Positions 44,956-54,483 of a DNA stretch of 64,000 bases are shown here, one piece after another. Numbering within the stretch: position 1 is the first letter of the stretch; each line of letters opens with the position of its first letter. The stretch lies in assembly GCF_003344865.1 (NCBI RefSeq), contig NZ_CP031165.1, positions 3,167,910 through 3,231,909 of the forward strand, read 5' to 3'. The position numbers and the translations under genes were made by a program. Under the pieces are notes generated by a model. That model was not told where the DNA came from, made no database searches, and saw only the letters and a list, made by a program, of their open reading frames with translations. This stretch comes from Euzebya pacifica (GTDB lineage: Bacteria > Actinomycetota > Nitriliruptoria > Euzebyales > Euzebyaceae).

Positions 44956-45546
44956 ATGATCCCCATGAGCACGATGGCGCAGGCGCTCGAGCCGGACGTC
45001 CACCGGATCACCCGGGCGGAGTACCGCACGCTCCACGAGGCCGGCTACTTCGAGGATCGTCGGGTCGAGCTGCTGGAGGGGGTGATCGTCGAGATGCAGG
45101 CGATGGGCAAGCCGCACATCCTGGCGATGGCCTGGCTCACCCGGCACGTCGTGCGGGGCCTGCGCGACGGCCTCATCACCAATCCCGCCCTACCCGTCGC
45201 TGCCAGCAACATCTCCCAGCCCCAACCGGACCTGCTGGTCGTGGACGAACGCTGGCCCGACCTCCAGGCCGACGACATGCCACACGGCGGGCTGCTCGCC
45301 ATCGAGCTGACGTGGAGCAGCCACCACCGCGACCTCGTGGTCAAGCCGTCGATCTACGCGGGGGCCGGGATCCCCGAGTACTGGGTGGTGGATTTGCGGG
45401 ACCAGCTGGTCGTGGTCCACACCAACCCCACCACTGACGGCTACGCGAGCACGCAAACGGCCACCCCACCTGACGTGCTGGACGCCTGCGGGGTGGCCGT
45501 GCCGTTGGACGAGCTGTTCGCCTACGCGCTGCGCGACGAGGCCTGA
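44956..45546 (+). CDS. Uma2-family putative PD-(D/E)XK restriction endonuclease-like protein
   Basis: 196 residues. Uma2 fold: RRVELLEGVIVEM (residues ~34-46; first acidic site), PQPDLLVVDERWPD with the catalytic Asp (about 93), IELTWSSHHRDLVVKPSIYAGAGIPEYWVVDLR (Glu, Lys about 115-135). The E-x-D/E-x-K arrangement suggests a nuclease, but no function has been shown for most members; they are frequent in mobile or stress-linked contexts. GAGGAG lies 8 bases upstream of the first ATG, so the start is MIPMSTM. Single gene, not obviously in a system. Confidence 0.9.
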   Translation: MIPMSTMAQALEPDVHRITRAEYRTLHEAGYFEDRRVELLEGVIVEMQAMGKPHILAMAWLTRHVVRGLRDGLITNPALPVAASNISQPQPDLLVVDERWPDLQADDMPHGGLLAIELTWSSHHRDLVVKPSIYAGAGIPEYWVVDLRDQLVVVHTNPTTDGYASTQTATPPDVLDACGVAVPLDELFAYALRDEA

Positions 45547-45568
45547 GCCCCACGTGCGCCGCGGAGAT

Positions 45569-45607
45569 CACCGCGATCAGCTGAGCTACAACACCGCGAT
45601 CAGCTGA
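45569..45607. repeat. 16-bp direct repeat at the end of the ornithine aminotransferase gene
   Basis: CACCGCGATCAGCTGA occurs at 45569-45584 and again at 45592-45607, 23 bases apart. The second copy encodes the last codons (QLIAV) of the aminotransferase; the first lies just past its stop. It contains GATCAGCTGATC-like palindromes. Probably a small duplication; possible transcription-end structure. Confidence 0.7.
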
Positions 45608-46818
45608 TCGACTATCCAGTCGGCCTCGTCCGCCGTGATCACCAACGGCGGGGCCAGGCGGATGGTCGTCTCGTGGGTGTCCTTGGCCAGCAGGCCGCGC
45701 TCGAGCAGCTGCTCGCACAGGGCACGGGCGGACGGGTCGGCGTCGACCATCTCCACCCCGAGCCACAGCCCGTGGGCACGGATCTCCTTGACGCGGGGCA
45801 GGTCTGCCGCGGCAAGCCGGTCGGCCATGCGCTGCCCGAGCTCGGCGGCGCGCTGCTGGAACTCCCCCGTGTTCAGCAACGCGATGACCTCGCGTCCGAC
45901 GGCGCAGGCCAACGGGTTGCCACCGAAGGTCGACCCGTGCTGGCCCGGTCCGAACACGCCGAGCACCTCGTCGCTGCCGACGACCGCCGACAGCGGCACG
46001 ATCCCGCCACCGAGCGCCTTGCCCAGCAGGTACAGGTCGGGCACGACGCCCTCGTGCTCACAGGCGAAGGTCCTGCCGGTCCGGCCGAGGCCGGCCTGGA
46101 TCTCGTCGGCGATCATGAGGACGCGCTGCTCGTCACAGATGTCGCGGACCGCCTGCAGGTAGCCGGCCGGCGGCACGACGACGCCGGCCTCGCCCTGGAC
46201 GGGCTCGAGCAGCACGGCGACGGTGTTGGGGGTGATCGCGTCCCGGATGGCGTCGGCCGAGCCGTAGGGCACCCGGACGAACCCGGGGGTGTACGGCCCG
46301 AAGTGGTCGTGGGCGACCGGGTCGTCGGAGAACGACACGATGGTCGTGGTGCGACCGTGGAAGTTGCCCTCCATCACGATGATCTCGGCCTGCCCGTCGG
46401 GCACGCCCTTGACCTCGTACCCCCACTTGCGCGCCGTCTTGATCCCGGTCTCCACGGCCTCGGCGCCGGTGTTCATCGGCAGGACCCGGTCCATGCCGCA
46501 CAGCTCGGCGAGCTCAGCGCAGAACGGCCCGAGCTGGTCGTTGTGGAACGCCCGGCTGGTGAGCGTCACCCGGTCGAGCTGGGCCTTGGCGGCGGCGATC
46601 AGGTCGGGGTGGCCGTGCCCGAAGTTGACCGCCGAGTACGCGGCGAGGGCGTCGAGGTACCGACGACCGTCGGCGTCGTGCACCCACGCACCCTCGGCGG
46701 TGGCGATGACGACCGGCAGCGGGTGGTAGTTGTGCGCGCCGTGACGGTCCTCGAGGTCGAGCAGTCGCTCGGCGGCGGACCCAACGGCGGTGGGTGCGGT
46801 GGTCAGGTCAGCGGTCAT
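45586..46818 (-). CDS. rocD: Ornithine aminotransferase
   Basis: 410 residues, fold-type I PLP enzyme. Transfers the delta-amino group of ornithine to 2-oxoglutarate, giving glutamate semialdehyde and glutamate. The PLP Lys is in YLLGKALGGGIVPLSAV (about residue 257) with Asp in LMIADEIQAGLGRTG (about 228); the N-terminal GAHNYHPLPVV is the RocD hallmark. GGAGG precedes the ATG by 6 bases, and the start overlaps the upstream DDAH-like gene (ATGA), so the two are coupled. Last gene of the GntR-DDAH-rocD set for arginine/ornithine use. Confidence 0.94.
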   Translation of the reverse strand: MTADLTTAPTAVGSAAERLLDLEDRHGAHNYHPLPVVIATAEGAWVHDADGRRYLDALAAYSAVNFGHGHPDLIAAAKAQLDRVTLTSRAFHNDQLGPFCAELAELCGMDRVLPMNTGAEAVETGIKTARKWGYEVKGVPDGQAEIIVMEGNFHGRTTTIVSFSDDPVAHDHFGPYTPGFVRVPYGSADAIRDAITPNTVAVLLEPVQGEAGVVVPPAGYLQAVRDICDEQRVLMIADEIQAGLGRTGRTFACEHEGVVPDLYLLGKALGGGIVPLSAVVGSDEVLGVFGPGQHGSTFGGNPLACAVGREVIALLNTGEFQQRAAELGQRMADRLAAADLPRVKEIRAHGLWLGVEMVDADPSARALCEQLLERGLLAKDTHETTIRLAPPLVITADEADWIVDQLIAVL

Positions 46819-47684
46819 GCGGCCTCCAGGGGGCTGGGCTCGATCGTGCTGGGCACCACGCTGAGCTGGGTGTCCAGGGGAAGGGTCAGGCAGCGCACGG
46901 CGCCACCGGCCTTCGCGAACTCGCCGACCTCGACGACCACGACGTCGAAGCCCCAGGCCTCGAGCTGGCGGCCGACGCGCAGCGGGGCGGCCGGCATGAT
47001 CACGGTGGAACCGACGACGATGGAGTTGGCGGCGAAGGTCGACGCCTCGTCCTCGGTCAGCACCAGGGGCTCGGGGATGCGGTCCAGCACCCTGGCCGCA
47101 CCGACGGCGTCGTAGGCGTCCGGGAACACCATGGCGCGCTGGTCGTCCAGGGGGCACAGCGTCAGGTCGACGTGGTACCAGCGCAGGTCGGCGAGGTGGA
47201 CGGGGATGATCTCGCGGCCGGTCAGGCGGTGCAGGTCGGCATGGGCGATCTCGTTGGAACGTGCGCCGTAACCCACGACCATGGCGTCGGCCAACGGCAT
47301 GGCGTCCCCGAGGCCCTCCAGCAGCGCGCCGTCGGACAGGGCCTGGACGTCGAAGCCGTTGTGGATGGCCCAGTTGGAGACGTGACCGACCTCCTCGACC
47401 CGCTCGGCGTGGCGCATGCGACCGGCAATGAAGGTCGTGCCGTCGACCACACCAGCGTTGGCGCTGAAGACCATGTCAGGAAGTCCGGGCTGGGCCGGGT
47501 TGACCTCGACCTCGCCCCCGGCGCTGCGGATCGTGTCGACCAGGTCCTGCCACTCGGCCATCGCTCGATCGGGGTCAACGGTCCCGCCCATCCAGGGGTT
47601 GATCGCGTACGCGACCTGGAAGTGGTCCGGGGGGCACATCATGTACCGACGTCCCCACCCCAGCGCGCGAGTCTCCTGGACCAT
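46815..47684 (-). CDS. Amidinotransferase-fold hydrolase: dimethylarginine/arginine dihydrolase-like
   Basis: 289 residues, GME (guanidino-modifying enzyme) fold. Probable active-site Cys is in GGAVRCLTLPL near the C-terminus (about residue 269), with His in WYHVDLTLCPL (about 165) and the substrate-binding MVFSANAGVV (about 70). Classical DDAH or arginine deiminase has Arg-Asp in that last segment; TANAG/SANAG with Asn is the form found in arginine dihydrolases (arginine to ornithine, CO2 and two NH3). Coupled to rocD by ATGA, which would use the ornithine. GGAGGTCAGGA stands 1-11 bases before ATG, a near-perfect ribosome binding site. Alternative: DDAH activity. Confidence 0.88.
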   Translation of the reverse strand: MVQETRALGWGRRYMMCPPDHFQVAYAINPWMGGTVDPDRAMAEWQDLVDTIRSAGGEVEVNPAQPGLPDMVFSANAGVVDGTTFIAGRMRHAERVEEVGHVSNWAIHNGFDVQALSDGALLEGLGDAMPLADAMVVGYGARSNEIAHADLHRLTGREIIPVHLADLRWYHVDLTLCPLDDQRAMVFPDAYDAVGAARVLDRIPEPLVLTEDEASTFAANSIVVGSTVIMPAAPLRVGRQLEAWGFDVVVVEVGEFAKAGGAVRCLTLPLDTQLSVVPSTIEPSPLEAA

Positions 47685-47712
47685 TCCTGACCTCCTCGAT
47701 CGTCTGACTGTC

Positions 47713-47729
47713 TGATTGTCCGACAATCA
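47713..47729. promoter_or_regulatory. 17-bp palindrome upstream of the arginine operon: probable GntR operator
   Basis: TGATTGTC-C-GACAATCA, a perfect dyad with 8-base arms, 29 bases upstream of the DDAH-like start and just after the stop of the GntR/FadR-type regulator gene. The size and symmetry fit the operators of FadR-subfamily regulators. Position over the promoter suggests repression; inferred. Confidence 0.7.
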
Positions 47730-47787
47730 TATTGGCAACGAGCGGACCTGTCGAGGGTCGACCCCTGACGAGGCCGATCGGCGAGGG

Positions 47788-48429
47788 TCAGGAGGGCGCG
47801 TCGGCAGGCTGCTTGGCGACGGCGAGCAACGTCGGACGGGACCGCTGCAGGTGACGCCGCGCCGCGGCGAGATACCCGTCGCGGTCGCCGGCTCGGGCCA
47901 GCTCGAGCAGGTTGGCGTGCTCGGCAACCTTGTCGGTCTCGGGCTCCCGCCCCTCGGCGGTGACCAGCAGCAGCCGCATCTCCGCTTGCATCTGGCTGTG
48001 GAAGGCCGCGATCCGGGGGGACCCGAGCGCCTGCACGAGGCCGTGGTGGAACTCCTCGTCAGCACGTGCGGCTGCACGCCAGTCCTTGGCCCGCACGGCC
48101 TCCTGCATGGCCTCCAGCGCGGCTGCCGCGGCGTCGTGGGTGTGTGGCCCCGCCGCCCCGATCGCGCGCTCGATCATCATGCGGGCGCCGAGGAGGTCCT
48201 CGACGTCGGCGACCGTGTGCTCGATGACCACCACGCCCCGATGGTGCTCGTGGGACAGCAGTCCCTCGGCGACCAGGCCCTTGACGGCCTCGCGGATGGT
48301 CGATCGGGCGACGTCGAACCGCTCGCTCAGCGCAACCTCGCGGAGGGAGGTTCCCGGCCGCAGGACGCCACCGAGGATGTCCTCCCTCAGTTCAGCGACG
48401 ACCTGGTCGGTCAGGCTCACACGTTCCAC
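47788..48429 (-). CDS. GntR-family regulator, FadR/FCD subgroup
   Basis: 213 residues. N-terminal winged helix (VVAELREDILGGVLRPGTSLREVALSERFDVARSTIREAVKGLVAEGLL, residues ~8-57) and a C-terminal all-helical FCD ligand domain with metal-type ligands suggested by ARMMIERAI, EEFHHGLVQ and EHANLLELA (three His-containing helices). It is transcribed toward, and lies 104 bases before, the DDAH-like gene, with a perfect 17-bp palindrome between. Likely senses arginine, ornithine or a derivative. GTG start, leaderless promoter. Confidence 0.93.
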   Translation of the reverse strand: MERVSLTDQVVAELREDILGGVLRPGTSLREVALSERFDVARSTIREAVKGLVAEGLLSHEHHRGVVVIEHTVADVEDLLGARMMIERAIGAAGPHTHDAAAAALEAMQEAVRAKDWRAAARADEEFHHGLVQALGSPRIAAFHSQMQAEMRLLLVTAEGREPETDKVAEHANLLELARAGDRDGYLAAARRHLQRSRPTLLAVAKQPADAPS

Positions 48430-48437
48430 GGCCGTTC

Positions 48438-48443
48438 ACCCTA
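48438..48443 (-). promoter_or_regulatory. -10 element TAGGGT, leaderless promoter of the GntR gene
   Basis: TAGGGT (TANNNT) ends 8 bases before the GTG start on the minus strand; no Shine-Dalgarno. Confidence 0.5.
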
Positions 48444-48471
48444 CCCGCGCAGCGCCGCGATCCCGCAGCGC

Positions 48472-49395
48472 TCACTCCGCGCCCAGCAGGTCCGCTGCAG
48501 CCTCGGCGGGGTCCTCCCCCGCGGTGACGCGAGCGTTCAGCTCTGCCAGGTCGAGGGTGCCGATGCGGGCCGAGACCTCGTCGAGCGCCTGCGTGATCGC
48601 CTCGGTGTCGGCCCGACCGCCCTCGCGCACCACGGGGGCGACGACGAAGGCGGGGAAGACACCCTGGTCGTCGATGACCGGCAGGAGGCCGGCGCTGACG
48701 GCGGTGCCGGACGTGGCGGTGGCCAGCGCCGCGTAGCACTCCCCGCTCGCGACGGAGGTGATGGCCTTCGCCTCCCCGGCTGCGACGGTGGACACCGACG
48801 TCGTGGCGATGGCGTACGCGTCGGCCAGCGCGGCGTACCCGGCGGGCCGGTTCAGGAAGTCCTCGTCGGCGCACAGGCCCCCCGGGACGGTGGCGAGCTG
48901 GCCGGCCAACCACGACATGGTGCCGGCGTCGTCGGCCGGGCGTTCGGCCGCACGGACGAACAGCGCGAGGGTGGCGTTGGCCTGCGTCGGTCCGTACCAG
49001 CGCAACCCGTTGGCCACGTCCGCCGCCCGGACGGCCTCGAACGACTCACGGGGGTCCGCCGACGGTTGTGCCCGGCCAAGCCCCAGCGACCAGGCCGCGC
49101 CGGTGTAGTCCCAGTACAGGTCGAGGTCGCCGTCGAGCATCATCGCGCGGACGTCGACGGTGTCACCGATGTCGGGGACGACCCGGACCTCCAGCCCCAG
49201 CTCCTCCAGGGTGACCCGGGTCAGGCCGGCCAGGGCACGCTGCTCGACGGTCGCGCCGACGCCGAGGCGCACCTCGGGGCGACCCGATCCATCGGTGCAC
49301 GCCACCGTCAGCAGCACCGCGGTCAGCAGGCCTGCGAGGAGGGAGGGAAGGGCGCGCACGAGGCGAGTCTGCCGTGCCGTGTGCGTCCACCGCAT
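48472..49395 (-). CDS. Glycine-betaine/choline-type ABC substrate-binding lipoprotein (OpuAC-like), orphan
   Basis: 307 residues. Signal peptide (residues ~8-32) with lipobox TVAC, then a periplasmic-binding domain of the OpuAC/ProX type (VRLGVGATVEQRALAGLTRVTLEELG; LDLYWDYTGAAWSLGLG: the WDYTG-like segment is a family hallmark). Usually paired with OpuB/ProW permease and ATPase; none is adjacent, so it is orphan or serves a remote transporter. Ligand: betaine, choline or another quaternary amine is likely but not shown. ATG of MRWTHT chosen; a GTG 12 codons later is possible. Confidence 0.88.
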   Translation of the reverse strand: MRWTHTARQTRLVRALPSLLAGLLTAVLLTVACTDGSGRPEVRLGVGATVEQRALAGLTRVTLEELGLEVRVVPDIGDTVDVRAMMLDGDLDLYWDYTGAAWSLGLGRAQPSADPRESFEAVRAADVANGLRWYGPTQANATLALFVRAAERPADDAGTMSWLAGQLATVPGGLCADEDFLNRPAGYAALADAYAIATTSVSTVAAGEAKAITSVASGECYAALATATSGTAVSAGLLPVIDDQGVFPAFVVAPVVREGGRADTEAITQALDEVSARIGTLDLAELNARVTAGEDPAEAAADLLGAE

Positions 49396-49425
49396 CCGGC
49401 GGCCGCTGTCGGGCCGTGCGGGCGC

Positions 49426-49431
49426 TATCCT
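49426..49431 (+). promoter_or_regulatory. -10 element TATCCT upstream of thioredoxin-like lipoprotein gene
   Basis: TATCCT (TANNNT) on the plus strand, about 78 bases before the start codon used, in the 114-base gap between the divergent lipoprotein genes. A short ATG frame (49447) starts 15 bases after it and is in frame with the gene. Confidence 0.35.
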
Positions 49432-49509
49432 CGCACGAACGCAGCCATGACCAGGGGGGTCGATGTGCTGCGGCCACGCTCCGCTCCCCCGCCTCCGAGG
49501 TTGTTCACC

Positions 49510-50400
49510 ATGCACCGTCGTCAGCTGCTCACCGGAATCGGCGCCGCCGCCGGCCTCACCGTGCTCGGCACGGCCTGCGGTTCGGGGGATGGCGTCCCGG
49601 CGGTGGAGGCCGAGCAGTCGCTGTTCGTGCAGGCCGCGTCGCTGGAGTTCCTGTCGGGCCCCGACCGCTGGCTGGCGTTCGGGATCCGTGACCTGGAGAA
49701 CACGCCGCTGGATGACGCCGACGTACAGGTCTACCTGCGGACGATCGCGACCGCGCCAGATCAGACGGCCGAGGTCGTGGCCGGGCCGCTGGCGGCGTCC
49801 TTCGCCCCCGCCACGGAGACGGGTCAGGGCATCTACTACCTGCAGACCACCATCGAGGAGCCGGGGCTGTACGACGTCGTCGCCACCGTCGGCGACGACC
49901 ACGGCGTGGCCTCCATCCAGGTCGTCGACCCGTCCAACAGCCGGGTCGCCGTGCCCGGCGAGGCCGCGATCAGCGCCCGCACCGCCACCACCGAGGACGA
50001 CCTCGGCGTGTTCGCGGTCTGCACCCAGGACCCGCCCTGCGGCATGCACGAGATGAGCCTCGACGAGGCGCTGGAGACCGGTCGGCCGGTCGCGATGATG
50101 TTCGCCACCCCGGAGTTCTGCCAGACCGCCGTGTGTGGTCCGTCGGTCTCCACGCTCGACGCCATCCGTGGCGACGGCGACTGGGGCGACACCATCTTCG
50201 TGCACTCCGAGATCTTCGCGGAGGCACCGGTCGGTGCCGAGGCGCCCACGACGCCGCTGGTTCCCGCGGTCGAGGCATGGGGCCTGCCCAGCGAGCCGTG
50301 GTTCTTCACCATCGGCGGGGACGGCGTGATCGCCGGCCGCCTCGACGGCCCGATGCCCGAGCCGATCCTGCGGTCGATGCTGGAGGGCCTGACCGCCTGA
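49510..50400 (+). CDS. Tat/lipo signal thioredoxin-fold lipoprotein
   Basis: 296 residues. Signal region starts HRRQLLTG (twin-arginine-like) and ends in the lipobox LGTAC (Cys about residue 20), so export by Tat with lipidation is likely. Next a β-rich immunoglobulin-like segment (VYLRTIATAP, PGLYDVVATVGDD, about 50-135) and a C-terminal thioredoxin-like region (PVAMMFATPEFCQTAVCGPSVSTLDAI, about 193-218), with a CxxxxC pair in place of CxxC, then EPWFFTIGGDGVIAGRL typical of thioredoxin-fold ends. GAGG lies 9 bases before ATG; an upstream in-frame ATG at 49447 would add a non-signal N-terminus. Role unknown, perhaps thiol or metallochaperone. Confidence 0.85.
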   Translation: MHRRQLLTGIGAAAGLTVLGTACGSGDGVPAVEAEQSLFVQAASLEFLSGPDRWLAFGIRDLENTPLDDADVQVYLRTIATAPDQTAEVVAGPLAASFAPATETGQGIYYLQTTIEEPGLYDVVATVGDDHGVASIQVVDPSNSRVAVPGEAAISARTATTEDDLGVFAVCTQDPPCGMHEMSLDEALETGRPVAMMFATPEFCQTAVCGPSVSTLDAIRGDGDWGDTIFVHSEIFAEAPVGAEAPTTPLVPAVEAWGLPSEPWFFTIGGDGVIAGRLDGPMPEPILRSMLEGLTA

Positions 50401-50432
50401 GGCGCTGAAGGTCCGGGGGCCTCGGTCCCCGT

Positions 50433-51092
50433 TCAGCCGGCGGTGGCGTCCAGGGCGCGCCGGTAGGCGATCATCGTGGCCATCCGTCGCGCGACGTCCG
50501 CCGGGTCGGCGGCCTCGGTCAACCCGCGGACCACGACGAGCCCGCGGGCACCGGCGTCCAGGATCGGCCCGGCGGTCTCCGGCGTCATGCCGCCGGTGAC
50601 GTACCACGGCTTGGTGCCCACCCGGGCGGCGTGGCGGATGGGCTCCAGGCCGATGCCGTCCCGACCCGGTTTGGTCGGCGTCGCCGAGACCGGACCGACC
50701 GCGAAGTAGTCACAGTCCTCGTGCTGGGCCCGGTCGACCTCGTCGACGGCGTGGGTGGAACGGCCGATGACCACGTCGGGCCCGACGATCGACCGTGCGG
50801 CCTCGGGCGAGGTGTCGTCCTGCCCGACGTGCACCCCGTCGGCGCCGAGCTCGACGGCCAGCGCCGGGTCGTCGTTGACCACGAAGAGGACGTCGTGCCG
50901 GTCGGCCGCACGGCGCATCACCGCACCTGCGCGACGGCGCAGGTCGTCGTCACCGTCCTTCTCGCGCAGCTGCACGATGGTGACGCCCGCGGGCAGCACG
51001 GCATCGAGCAGCGACTCGAGGTCGGGGCGTGCGCCCACGCACAGGTACAGCCCGGCGTCGGCCAGCCGGGACCGTCGGTCAGCGGGGTCCAT
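50433..51092 (-). CDS. thiE: Thiamine-phosphate synthase
   Basis: 219 residues, TIM barrel. Joins HMP-pyrophosphate and thiazole phosphate to thiamine phosphate. The family motifs are present: VTIVQLREKDGDDD (about residue 38), VNDDPALAVELGADGVHVGQDD (about 78) and phosphate-binding FAVGPVSATPTKPG and VTGGMTPE. Last gene of the thi operon, starting 14 bases inside the preceding membrane-protein gene. HMP synthesis genes (thiC, thiD) are not in the window. Confidence 0.95.
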   Translation of the reverse strand: MDPADRRSRLADAGLYLCVGARPDLESLLDAVLPAGVTIVQLREKDGDDDLRRRAGAVMRRAADRHDVLFVVNDDPALAVELGADGVHVGQDDTSPEAARSIVGPDVVIGRSTHAVDEVDRAQHEDCDYFAVGPVSATPTKPGRDGIGLEPIRHAARVGTKPWYVTGGMTPETAGPILDAGARGLVVVRGLTEAADPADVARRMATMIAYRRALDATAG

Positions 51093-51498
51093 GGTCTCCG
51101 GCGGTGTCGTCGGTCGTGTCTGCGTCCGCGCTGTCCTCGTCGGGCGCGGCTGGCGGGGTCACCGCGTGCTCGTACGCCGAGACGAACGTGCGACCCTCGA
51201 TCTTCCGGGGGGTCAGGCCGACGTCGGGTGAGGAGAGGCGCTCGCCCCGCTGTTCGGCTCGGCTCGCCCCCGACAGGGCATGCAGGGCAGTGGCAACGGC
51301 GGCGACGAGGACGGCGAGCAGCACGAACATGCCGAACCACCGTCCCATCAGCTCGAACGTCAACCCGCGGATGGCCCCGTCGACGACGGCGCCGAGCAGG
51401 CACAACCCGGCCAGGGGCATCATCGTCGCCCCCACCCGGCGGCGAAGCGCCACGAAATCGACCAACGGCTCGTGCACGTCGGTCTCGGTGTCGGTCAT
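51079..51498 (-). CDS. Unknown two-TM membrane protein within the thi operon
   Basis: 139 residues from the ATG of MTDTETD (an ATG 8 codons earlier is an alternative). Two TM helices (about residues 25-44 and 55-75) flanked by a basic N-terminal helix, and a hydrophilic tail rich in Asp/Thr (EDSADADTTDDTAGDH). No family recognised. It sits 46 bases after thiG and overlaps thiE by 14 bases, so it is translated with the thiamine genes; a role in the pathway is only suggested by this position. TM content might fit a transporter accessory or unrelated membrane protein. Confidence 0.78.
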   Translation of the reverse strand: MTDTETDVHEPLVDFVALRRRVGATMMPLAGLCLLGAVVDGAIRGLTFELMGRWFGMFVLLAVLVAAVATALHALSGASRAEQRGERLSSPDVGLTPRKIEGRTFVSAYEHAVTPPAAPDEDSADADTTDDTAGDHGPR

Positions 51499-51544
51499 CG
51501 GCGTCGTGTCCTCACCCTGCATGTGCCCGCAGGGTACCCGCCGG

Positions 51545-53657
<2,113 letters not shown>

Positions 53658-53667
53658 TTGGGCGCAC

Positions 53668-53673
53668 AGCGTA
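53668..53673 (-). promoter_or_regulatory. -10 element TACGCT of the thi operon
   Basis: TACGCT (TANNNT) on the minus strand ends 10 bases before the thiO ATG, predicting a 5' leader of only a few bases, which leaves no room for a TPP riboswitch. Confidence 0.5.
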
Positions 53674-53736
53674 GTCGCTCCCCCGGGGTCGACCGACTCA
53701 CAGGCAATTCTCAGACGGCCATGGCACGCTGCCAAC

Positions 53737-54483
53737 GTGGTCACCCAAGGCTCCTCCCCCCGAAACGGTGCGTCCGGCGACGGCCCCGACGTCCTCGTCG
53801 TCGACGACGACGCCGGCATCCTGCGATCACTGCAACGAGCCCTGACGCTGGAGGGATTCAGCCCGCGGACGGCCGATGGCGGCCTGGCGGCGCTGAACGC
53901 GGTGCGTCGCCAGGCGCCCGACGTGATGATCCTCGACATCGGCATGCCCGATGTCGACGGCGCAGCCGTGGCCCGACGACTGCGCGCCGACGGTCACGAC
54001 TTCCCGATCTGCGTGCTCTCCGCCCGTGACGAGGTGACCGACCGGGTCGCTGGCCTGGAAGCGGGCGCCGACGACTACGTGGTGAAGCCGTTCGCGCTGG
54101 AGGAGCTCGTCGCACGCCTGCACGCCCTGCTGCGCCGCGCGGGCTCCAACGATCGTCCCGGCGGTCAGCAGACCATGGTTGTCGGTGACCTGGTCGTGGA
54201 CCCTGCACGACGGCTGGTCACCCGGGCCGGCCGCGAGATCGAGCTCACCCGCCGCGAGTTCGACCTGCTCGAGGCCCTGGCCGCCCACGCCTCCATCGTC
54301 CTGTCCCGTGCACAGCTGCTGGAGATGGTCTGGGGTTACGACTTCGCGGCGGACGGCAACGTCGTCGACGTCTTCGTGGGGTACCTGCGCCGCAAGACCG
54401 AGTCGGAAGGGGAACCCCGCATGATCCACACCAAGCGCGGCATCGGGTTCGTCCTGCGGCCCGCCGACACCCTCCACCCCTGA
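53737..54483 (+). CDS. OmpR/PhoB-family response regulator
   Basis: 248 residues. Receiver domain (about 18-130) with the acidic pocket VVDDD, phospho-accepting Asp in MILDIGMPD (about 68), conserved Thr/Ser (CVLSARDE) and Lys (VVKPFALEE), then a winged-helix DNA-binding domain (about 155-245; [33 protein letters not shown]). Resembles MprA- and TrcR-type regulators. Stop and the kinase start overlap (TGATG), so the pair is a unit. GTG start; no Shine-Dalgarno in front, suggesting leaderless or weak initiation. Divergent from thiO. Confidence 0.93.
   Translation: MVTQGSSPRNGASGDGPDVLVVDDDAGILRSLQRALTLEGFSPRTADGGLAALNAVRRQAPDVMILDIGMPDVDGAAVARRLRADGHDFPICVLSARDEVTDRVAGLEAGADDYVVKPFALEELVARLHALLRRAGSNDRPGGQQTMVVGDLVVDPARRLVTRAGREIELTRREFDLLEALAAHASIVLSRAQLLEMVWGYDFAADGNVVDVFVGYLRRKTESEGEPRMIHTKRGIGFVLRPADTLHP

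Noticed and set aside
44956-45546. Uma2-like nuclease as part of a defence system
   Set aside because: No methylase, toxin-antitoxin or CRISPR-associated gene is next to it; one Uma2 gene is common and not evidence of a system.
47716-49509. Open plus-strand frame running into the thioredoxin-like lipoprotein gene from 47716
   Set aside because: It is antisense to the GntR and binding-protein genes; only the part after the lipoprotein signal at 49510 has recognisable features.
53658-53736. CTGAGA on the minus strand upstream of thiO, as in the TPP riboswitch
   Set aside because: The matching ACCTGA and GG-rich partner stems are absent, and the -10 element lies between this motif and the start, leaving no leader for a riboswitch.
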